NCBI GenBank assembly: GCA_022559845.1
Contig: CM040118.1
Span: forward strand, 230,439,224-230,503,223
Source: Amorphophallus konjac
Taxonomy: Eukaryota; Streptophyta; Magnoliopsida; Alismatales; Araceae
Length of the DNA stretch: 64,000 bases
Direction: 5' to 3'
How positions within the stretch are numbered: the first letter of the stretch is position 1; each line of letters opens with the position of its first letter. A model generated the notes under the pieces. It saw only the letters and a list, made by a program, of their open reading frames with translations. It was not told the origin of the DNA and did not search any database. Below, piece after piece: positions 57,115 through 64,000 of this stretch. Position numbers and translations under genes: made by a program.

Positions 57115-58182
57115 ACACACAAAGACAGTTGACAATAAAATATGTACAGTGACCCCAACATTGGGCCAAGTTCGTGTGAGCCCCCCCCCCCACCTCCCGA
57201 GCAATCCGGGTTTCGGGTTCGTGTTTGTCGCCACAAGGTGGTAGAATCGGCAATTAGCTATTTAAAAATCGAATCAAATTTAAATTCATATTCGTTTGAT
57301 CTAATAATTATGTGAATAAAATAGTCGATGAAGAATTTAATCGGATATCGGATAATCTGATTATTAATTAGATATGAATTCAGATATTGAGATATTCGTG
57401 TTAGATATTATCCGATCGAATATAAATCTTTAAATGAATATTTAAAGATCCACATATTCTATATATAAGTAACTCGAATCTTAATATGATGTTTGATTAT
57501 TTTTAAATTTTTTTAAAAAATAAATTTTAGATATAATAATTCACTTATAACTATTCCACCTCCACATGTGGATTAAGTTAACCCGGTGCTATGTCAAAAT
57601 AAAAAAAAATAAAAGTGGATAAAATAAATCCACTTGAGTTTAGCCGAGTTATTTTTAATCCCGAATCAAAGTAAAGCTAGCGGTGTGGGCAAACTTATCT
57701 CTCACATGATGAATTTACGCTCCAAGTTTAAATATTTTTTTTAAATTTTAAATTATCCCAATTTTGAGATTTATTTAAATATAATCAGATTTCAATCCTA
57801 TCTCTTTGGGAGAGGGAAACATAGCTTCTGATTAAGGACTCATCCAAAAGTTTTTTTTTTAAAAAAAAGGGAACAGAGATGAATAGCTGTTGTGATTCGT
57901 ACAAGAGAGATTGCGCGCTATCCATCTTTTTCGGAAATAAAACTCCTGTTGAGCACGTAAAGGCCCGCATCTACGCATGCTAGGGTCCTTTGGAGAAAGG
58001 CAAATCACTAAAGTGGAGCTCGCACTCCATGTCCATGCAATTGCACGGAGGGTTGGAGGGGGGGGGGGAGGCGAAGTGTACGGACTACAGAGAAAGTATG
58101 GTTTTATTACTCTCGTTGCGGGAGAGAGAACCGTTTAAGTCCCACTTTAAAATTTGAATACAGTTGGGGAGGTAAGACATCC
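57114..58182. other. AT-rich intergenic DNA
   Basis: No gene, RNA or LTR feature is visible. The sequence is rich in GATAT/AATTTAAA words and short homopolymer runs. Confidence 0.6.
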
Positions 58183-58341
58183 GGGTCCTTTTGATAGCTG
58201 GGCAGGGATAATGTAAATGACTCCGGAGAGTCAATTACGTTACTCGGGATCGGTTACCCACGGCTGTATGAGAGAGAGATGTAACCTTCTCTCTCTTCAG
58301 CTAGTACAACCCCCGACAACCCCGCTATCAAAACGGGCCCC
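58183..58341. mobile_element. Small terminal-inverted-repeat element (MITE-like)
   Basis: GGGTCCTTTTGATAGC at 58183 faces GCTATCAAAACGGGCCCC at 58324-58341. The two are inverted repeats over about 16 bases with a couple of mismatches. The element is about 160 bp, non-coding, and ends in GGG[GC]C as many hAT- or PIF-derived MITEs do. No clear target duplication could be read, so the superfamily is open. Confidence 0.5.
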
Positions 58342-59896
58342 AATGACTAGTGATTTGCGTGGGCCTCACGGGGTGTATCTCACACACGATGGCTATTACT
58401 CGAGACCGGGTAATGTATTTGAGTCTGACGGTGAGTTTGGGAATATATGTGAGAAGAGGTGAATTTTGATGTGAGAGATTATGAAATATGTGGATCTCAC
58501 TCCAATGATTAGAATCTACTTTCTCTTTTCAAAATCCCATTAAAAAGAGTTTTTACATTTGAGAGATAAGACACTTCTTGTTCGTATCTCTCTCTAACCT
58601 TAAGAATCTACTTTTGAAATGGGAGACCCACTTTTTGAGCATTAATTTGTTTATCTCCCACAAAGAGTTTTCCAATGATTGGAAGCTATTTTCATAATCC
58701 ACTCTATTGGAGTGTCAAACGTGCCCTAAGCGCTCAAATGCGTTACATCGATCCTGATTACAAAATGGGTCTAAAATCTATATGCTAGCCATCAACTAAC
58801 ACGGTAAACCACTAGTGTTATTATATAAATCAATCCGTCACTTGACATCGTTGATCGCCCGACCGAACACCCTCCATTTTGTTGCCGCTCGTCGTCGACG
58901 GCCGATATGTTATTATATAATTTTATTCTCGATCCGATACAATATCATATCATATCATATCAAATTGTATCTCAAAAAATCGATATGACCGGGTCGAACG
59001 GTCCGACAAATCTTAATTTACATTAAAACCCATGATAGATATAAGAATCGGGAACAATCTCTTTCTCCTTTTTGTGGTTATTTTTTTAATATTGGGTGTT
59101 CTGCACTCTGCCTGAAATAAGATCTTATTCATGGCAGCGCTGTCCCCTAACAAAATTAACTGATCAGATTCAGCAAATGATTCTACATTTACCAGGAGAT
59201 CTTACATTCCAATTCTCATAGCATCCTCTTCCGTGTTGTGTCATATATATATATATATGTATATATATATTATAGAGGTTCAAGAAGAGATTCGAAAGAT
59301 CTAACATTAGAAATTACAAAAATAGGCATATGATTATAATTAAGATTCATCTTCTCATTTGAGAGTCTTTTAACAGTAAAAAATAATAAAATCTTAGTCA
59401 CTCTCGAACGTAGTGAGAATACTATTTTTAAAGAGATAACTTAAATTTATACGTCTTTATAAATATATATATATAACTCAACTTTTATTAATGTTACTGT
59501 CGATGCCCCTGCACCAATTCTGACCTTTCAACGATTTTTTTTGCATATTGAACATGCTAAAAGCGATGTGCAGAGGAAATATGTTCACAAACAAGCACGC
59601 CCCTGTGCACCCCCCAACAGCGCCTCGGATGAGTGGTGAGCCTGACCTCTCCCACAATGTGCGGTTCTATTTGCACCGCGAGGGAATATTTTCTAGATTT
59701 TTTTTGCATATGTATTCTCATGATTTCTCATTCTTTACAAGTATATCCCTAACTTTTATATATTATCATAAATACTCTTGATATCTTCCGGAAAGTTGCA
59801 GTGATATCCTTCCCATAAAATCACCGTCAACTCCAACCGAATCTCTCAAAAAAAATCCGATAATTTGGTATGTACACCCTTAAATTCACTAGAATT

Positions 59897-59947
<51 letters not shown>

Positions 59948-60340
59948 ATTTCTCTAAAATTTATGAAATCTTCTTACCACATTTTCTTCAAATTAACGTC
60001 ATTTTGATGAAAAGATATAACCACAACTTTTTTAAATATATAAACCGTACTTATGATAATATGTGAAAATTAAATTAAATATATGTATATGTCAAAAACC
60101 TCATGTTGTGGCAGATACGACAGGCTCGTGTGGTCCGAGAGGTTCCACTCCCAGAGCGGAGGCTAGAGGGGCATCGATAGCTACGGCCCCCATCCTCCCC
60201 GCTCCTCGGGAATCGGAATCGGACGGTGGACAGAGACACGGACCGCGGAGACGCGCAGCCGTGCCGCACCCAGGACTTTGGAGCTTATTTTATTATTCCT
60301 CTTTTTTCCTAAGTCTTCCAAAGAATAAATAAAAAGATAG
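58342..60340. other. Intergenic DNA upstream of the LBD gene
   Basis: No coding gene is supported. (TA)n runs lie at 59243-59272, and a (CA)n run at 59900-59932 continues into (TA)n to 59946. A stretch ending GTCAAACGTGCCCTA near 58725 looks like another MITE end without a visible partner. Confidence 0.6.
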
Positions 60341-60360
60341 AGATGAGAGAGAGAGAGAGC
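60341..60360 (+). promoter_or_regulatory. GAGA-type repeat in LBD promoter
   Basis: A GAGAGAGAGAGAG run lies about 110 bp upstream of the TATA box. GA repeats in plant promoters can bind BPC-type proteins; here this is only inferred from sequence. Confidence 0.4.
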
Positions 60361-60467
60361 GTGGAAATCCTACCGTGAACACCGTGGTCCACTACTGCCC
60401 ACAACCCACGACCTACTTAACTCCACACTCGTTAACCCTTGGGTCTGGTTAAGTTAACCCTGCTTAC

Positions 60468-60477
60468 ATATATATGA
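60468..60477 (+). promoter_or_regulatory. Probable TATA box of LBD gene
   Basis: CATATATATGAG lies about 345 bp upstream of the LBD start codon and is followed by a C-rich stretch suited to a transcription start near 60500. The CT-rich leader (60540-60600) is typical of plant 5' UTRs. Confidence 0.55.
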
Positions 60478-60744
60478 GGAAGCGCTCCCCCCAACCCCCT
60501 ACTACCACATTCTACGACCAACAGGTCCAGCGCCACCGGGTTCTTCTTCTTCTTCTTGCTCCTCGTCATCTTCTGGCTTCTTCTCTTCTGTTCTCACTTG
60601 GTTTCTTGTTCCCCAAACACTGTCGAGTATAGTAATTGGGTTGAAGAGAGGGGCGATAAAGTCGAGGACTTTCGGCACTCCCGATCCCGGAAGAAGCAGG
60701 GGAGCGGGCTGAGAGGGGGGGAGCTCGAGGCGGGGTGGCGGTGG

Positions 60745-60825
60745 ATGAGACGGCTGGATCTACGTGGGGTGGTCGTGTTGAAGCAGGGAGGAGGAGGAGG
60801 GGGAGGGGGCGAGGATGAGCTGTAA
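60745..60825 (+). CDS. Upstream ORF overlapping the LBD start codon (26 aa)
   Basis: This ATG is the first one after the inferred transcription start. The frame encodes 26 residues, including a run of eight glycines, and its TAA at 60823-60825 lies 11 bases into the LBD coding sequence in another frame. Ribosomes that translate it would pass the LBD start, so it should lower LBD translation unless leaky scanning occurs. No function of the peptide itself is suggested. Confidence 0.55.
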   Translation: MRRLDLRGVVVLKQGGGGGGGGEDEL

Positions 60826-61709
60826 CGGGTGCCGGGTGCTTCGCAAGGGCTGCAGCGAGACCTGCGTGCTGCGGCAGTGCCTCCGGTTGATCGAGAGCCC
60901 CGAGGCGCAGGGGCATGCCACCCTCTTCGTCGCCAAGTTCTTCGGTCGCGCCGGTCTCATGTCCTTCATCTCCGCCGTGCCGGAGTCCCAGCGCCCTGGT
61001 ACGTTCACGGCGTCACTAGTTCTTTTGTTCGATCCGGTATTGAACAATGTCGAGTTTTGGACTGCTCCGTGTGGTTTGCAGATGGTTATGATCCTGTCAC
61101 TGCTTGGCACAGGGTGATCCTTTCTTCTGTGTTGTTTCTAGAGAGGAAAATTAAATCTTTTGTTTTTGGTGTCTTGTTTGCTCTGTTCTGTGGATGGCAG
61201 CGCTCTTTCAGTCGTTGCTGTTCGAAGCTTGCGGGCGGACGATCAACCCCGTCAACGGGGCTGTGGGGCTGCTCTGGACGGGGAACTGGCACCTCTGCCA
61301 GGCAGCGGTGGAGACGGTTCTGCGCGGCGGCACGCTGCGGCCCCTCCCCCTGGACGAGGAGCCCCATCCGGATCCCGCCTACGAGGCCGGCCCGGGCCTT
61401 TACGCGCCCCCCGCGCGCAGGTTACTTCCCCAGCCGCAGCAGGCGCCACTGAAGCGACGGGGGGCGTCTTCCCCCGCTCACGAGGACGACGAAGGCGGCG
61501 CCGTGGAGGCGGGCCGCCTTGAGCCGTCCGAACTCGACCTGTGCCTGACGTCTGCTGCCGCGCTCGCGGGCAAACGCCAGCGGAAGAGGCCGGGGACCCC
61601 CTCTGAGGAGTCGGTGACGACGTGCGCGGAGAGTGGTGTCAGGACGACTGCTGCCGCCTGCCGCCGGCAGGAGCAGCAGCAGCCGGTGCTCCTGAACCTC
61701 TTCGCCTGA
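60815..61709 (+). CDS. LBD: Class II LOB-domain transcription factor, two exons (230 aa)
   Basis: Exon 1 is 60815-60998 and exon 2 is 61201-61709. The 202-bp intron starts GTACGT and ends GGCAG, in phase 1. The N-terminus has the zinc-finger-like block C-x2-C-x6-C-x3-C ([15 protein letters not shown], residues 3-17). The LOB domain follows, with [20 protein letters not shown], then [12 protein letters not shown] joined across the intron to [20 protein letters not shown], and [20 protein letters not shown]. The GNW and RTINPVNG blocks and the start directly at the zinc block are those of class II members of the LBD37/38/39 group. In Arabidopsis these are nuclear repressors that act in nitrogen response and anthocyanin control. 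The C-terminus is variable, acidic in the middle, and ends LLNLFA. Length and intron position are normal for the family, and no damage is visible. Confidence 0.95.
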
Positions 61710-62125
61710 AGAGAGACAACAACGCCGTGGCCGCTTGGGCGCGCCGAAAGCTCCCGGCTTCCTGCTTCCCAGACCATCTCGCCTTGATGGGTTCATGTGT
61801 ACGGCCGCAAGATGACGAAGTCTTGGGTCTTGGGAATATTTGGGTCGGAGGGATGGATGTGGCGTATGTGGATGATGGTGAAAGAAGCGTTATTTTTTTG
61901 TAATCCGTAGTTCCGGCGAGGTGCTCTCTTCCTTTCCCTATCTCTCTCTCTCTTCTCCCTTTTTTTCCTCCCTCCTGCGAAGATTTCCGGCATCGATTCC
62001 CGCTTGGGCAGATGAAATTGCCGGGGCCGGTTTCACTTTTGTCTTTCCTCTTCACACCCCCCTCCCCGCTTCCCTTCTTATGTTTATGTGAACGAACGGA
62101 TGGATAAATAAAGCTCTTCTGTATT
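61710..62125 (+). terminator. LBD 3' UTR with polyadenylation signal
   Basis: The untranslated region after the stop contains AATAAA at 62107-62112, a canonical near-upstream polyadenylation element about 400 bp downstream of the stop codon. The true cleavage site cannot be read from sequence alone. Confidence 0.5.
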
Positions 62126-64000
62126 CCATCCGAGGAGGGTTGCCTTCTATCGCTGCTTCGACATGTGGTGTTCTGCTTACGAGAGCTGTAAGCAATATGG
62201 CATGGGCGACGCCCCGGTAGCGTAAGAAAAGAGTTGCGATCTTGGCCGGAAACGAAAAGAGGCCAAAAAGAAAGCCTCGTGGCAGCCGTGAGCTGTAAGC
62301 ACACTCATGCCGTCTGCCTTTCCCGGGAACGAGGGGTCTAATCTGTCTGCCCCCGTCGGTGGGAAGGAAGGGGGGGGTGAGAGGACAGACAAACAGAGAC
62401 GGCCCTTCCGATGTGGAAAGAGGCGTGTGCAGGTGTGCAAGGAATCTACGGTCGTCGTCTCCGTGTCCTTTCCATCTCCTCCTGCCCGGCAGTGGGAATT
62501 CCATCAATAAGGCGTTACCTAAATTATAATCTAATTAGCTTCGTCGAGAAGTCTGCTGCGTTCCTCCTGCGACTGGCCGCTGCCGGACCCCCCCTGCGCC
62601 CATCCCCCGTTAATCACCCATCACGGACCTTCTGTGGGAGAGAGAGAGAGGCGGGGGACGGGCAGCGGTAGCGGTAGCGGCAGAGGCGACGTCCCATCAT
62701 CGGCGGACAAGCGGTGCAGGGATGGATAGCAGAGGGAGGAGGAATGGAGGGGTACCCCCGAGGGTGCGGCGCTTGTCGGCGTCGATTTCGGCGGCGTGCG
62801 AATGGATGGAAGGAGGCCACTCGGCGGAAAAGGGTGCAAAAGGAAGAGAGAAAGGACGATGCTTTCCCTCCTCCTATCTAGGGGGAGTGTTCAGCACAGC
62901 AGTGAGGAGGGCGTGTTGGGTCCACGCTCTTTTGTCAGGTACCCCCCCCCCCTCCCTCCCCCGCGTCGCCACTCTCTCTCTAACCGCGCACTAATCGCGC
63001 CCATTCGCCGCATTCGCCTCCCTTCTCTCGAAAGGTGGAGAAAGAAGATGACCACCTGGCTTGCTTCGCTTTGGAAACATCCCACGCGCCACCCCCTTCT
63101 CTCTCTCTCTCTCTCTAAATTAAAATTAAAACAGGGAGTCCTTCAATTTTGGACAAAAGATGCGGGAGATATTTATGAAATTCTTCACTTTGATAACGGG
63201 CTAAGATAAATTAATTCGGATAAATTTTGAGTCGATTATTATTAAATTGTTATATTCTTAATTTAATATTTATCTTATTCGGAGTTTAATAGAGTATTTA
63301 ATTTTTTAATTTGAATAATTCATCTTAATTCATCTTATTTTATTATCAAAATAATCTCTCTACATTTGAATAATTCATTTATGAATAACTCATCTTAGAT
63401 CCTCTTATTTTAATATCAAAATATCTTACTTTATTATCAAAATGGCCCCGCGAAGATAAAGTTGTTGTCATGGGTGGCTCTCAGGCCATGGTTTGTCGAG
63501 TCAGGGCGACTCGAGCAGATCTAATCGGATTCAAAAAAATTAGAGACACGATCCAGTAGACTCGGACTGAGTCGCTCCTCCCTCCCTCTCCACCCTTCTC
63601 TGTGACCTTCTAGGTGTGCTCCGGTGAGGATCCGGCGATGGTAGATAGATCCGACGGTGGCGACGATGATCCGACCAAAAGGGATGTTGTCAGTCGTGGT
63701 GGAGGACTGTCGAGGGCGGGGCGGGGGCACTGGGTGCGAGAAGAAATCGTTGTCGGGTCGGGATGGGGGAAGAAAGATTTACCGGGTGAGATGGGAGACG
63801 ACCGCGACTTGGGCATATCGTATCGGATAAGAGCGATCTCGATCTGGTACGGATCACCGAGTCGGCAAACATTGCTCGGCAAATATCTAAAGACATGAGT
63901 CATGTTTGGAGTGGAATAACTTTCACTTTTGTGAAGACAAGTGGGGTGGGGGATGGGGTGTATATTCGTTATTCCAAAAAATTTGATTGCTCGATTCTAG
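62126..64000. other. Intergenic DNA downstream of the LBD gene
   Basis: No gene is supported. CT-rich or GA-rich stretches lie at about 62630-62660, 62940-62985 and 63095-63117. Between about 63300 and 63445 the block TCATCTTA...TTATTATCAAAAT recurs three times in diverged form and may be the end of a MITE. The frames at 63610-63903 on both strands lack recognisable protein features. Confidence 0.55.

Noticed and set aside
56976..57253. Frames rich in alternating Arg-Glu
   Set aside because: Direct translation of the TC microsatellite.
60556..60744. N-terminal extension of the LBD uORF to 60556
   Set aside because: It would begin with TTG; the first ATG in that frame is at 60745.
61639..62507. 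Long minus-strand frames opposite the LBD 3' UTR
   Set aside because: No domains, and the region carries the LBD polyadenylation signal on the plus strand; treated as chance frames in GC-rich DNA.

Overview
The window is nuclear DNA of a seed plant. A monocot is plausible because the one host gene has very GC-rich second-exon codons and a GC-rich 5' leader, but this is weak and I do not name a species. No bacterial or viral genome features, rRNA or intact tRNA genes were seen. About 1-54 kb is a stack of LTR retrotransposons; 54-64 kb is a mostly single-copy-looking tract with one clear host gene, a class II LOB-domain (LBD37/38/39-type) transcription factor in two exons (60815-61709).

Layout. 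1-2.96 kb: divergent tandem repeats, a pyrimidine-rich tract and two interleaved minisatellites (GTGCCGCTG and TGTAYAGACTT units). 2.97-8.30 kb: 5'-truncated Athila-like Ty3/gypsy element (RT, RNase H, integrase, polypurine tract, 3' LTR). 8.3-45.07 kb: a nest. The outermost layer is a 5'-truncated plus-strand LTR of a Tekay/Del-type family (segments 8305-9380, 34894-35172, 44334-45067). A minus-strand solo LTR of the same family sits in it (9381-34893, target duplication TTGAG). That solo LTR holds a 22.9-kb Tat/Ogre-like gypsy element (10347-33273, target duplication CACAC), which itself holds a solo LTR of a fourth family (16594-18757, target duplication CTCTT). Independently, a minus-strand Ty1/copia element (35173-44333, target duplication CTTGT) entered the outer LTR. 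45.57-50.32 kb: a minus-strand LTR element of that fourth family with no recognisable pol, carrying one long ORF of unknown function with a single in-frame stop. 50.32-54.26 kb: the integrase end and 3' LTR of a Tekay-type element.

The most interesting content is in the 3' part of the Tat-like element. Its gag-pol has several stops and frameshifts, but on the opposite strand, between pol and the 3' LTR, lies a six-exon gene (27116-29507) that can be spliced by eye, with five GT-AG, phase-0 introns, into an uninterrupted 659-residue protein. It has a plant-mobile-domain (PMD)-like N-terminus and a Glu/Arg-rich coiled-coil C-terminus. A second antisense gene (25182-26284, two exons) encodes a related PMD/DUF7745-like protein. 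Arrays of ~31-33-bp dyad units (TGACGGTC...GACCGTCA and TAACGG...CCGTTA variants) lie upstream of both antisense genes and in the element's own LTRs. The same kind of array occupies an equivalent place in the Tekay-type LTRs, where the dyad is kept but its sequence differs between copies. The LBD gene has a 26-codon upstream ORF that overlaps its start codon. All family assignments rest on reading motifs by eye; no searches were run.
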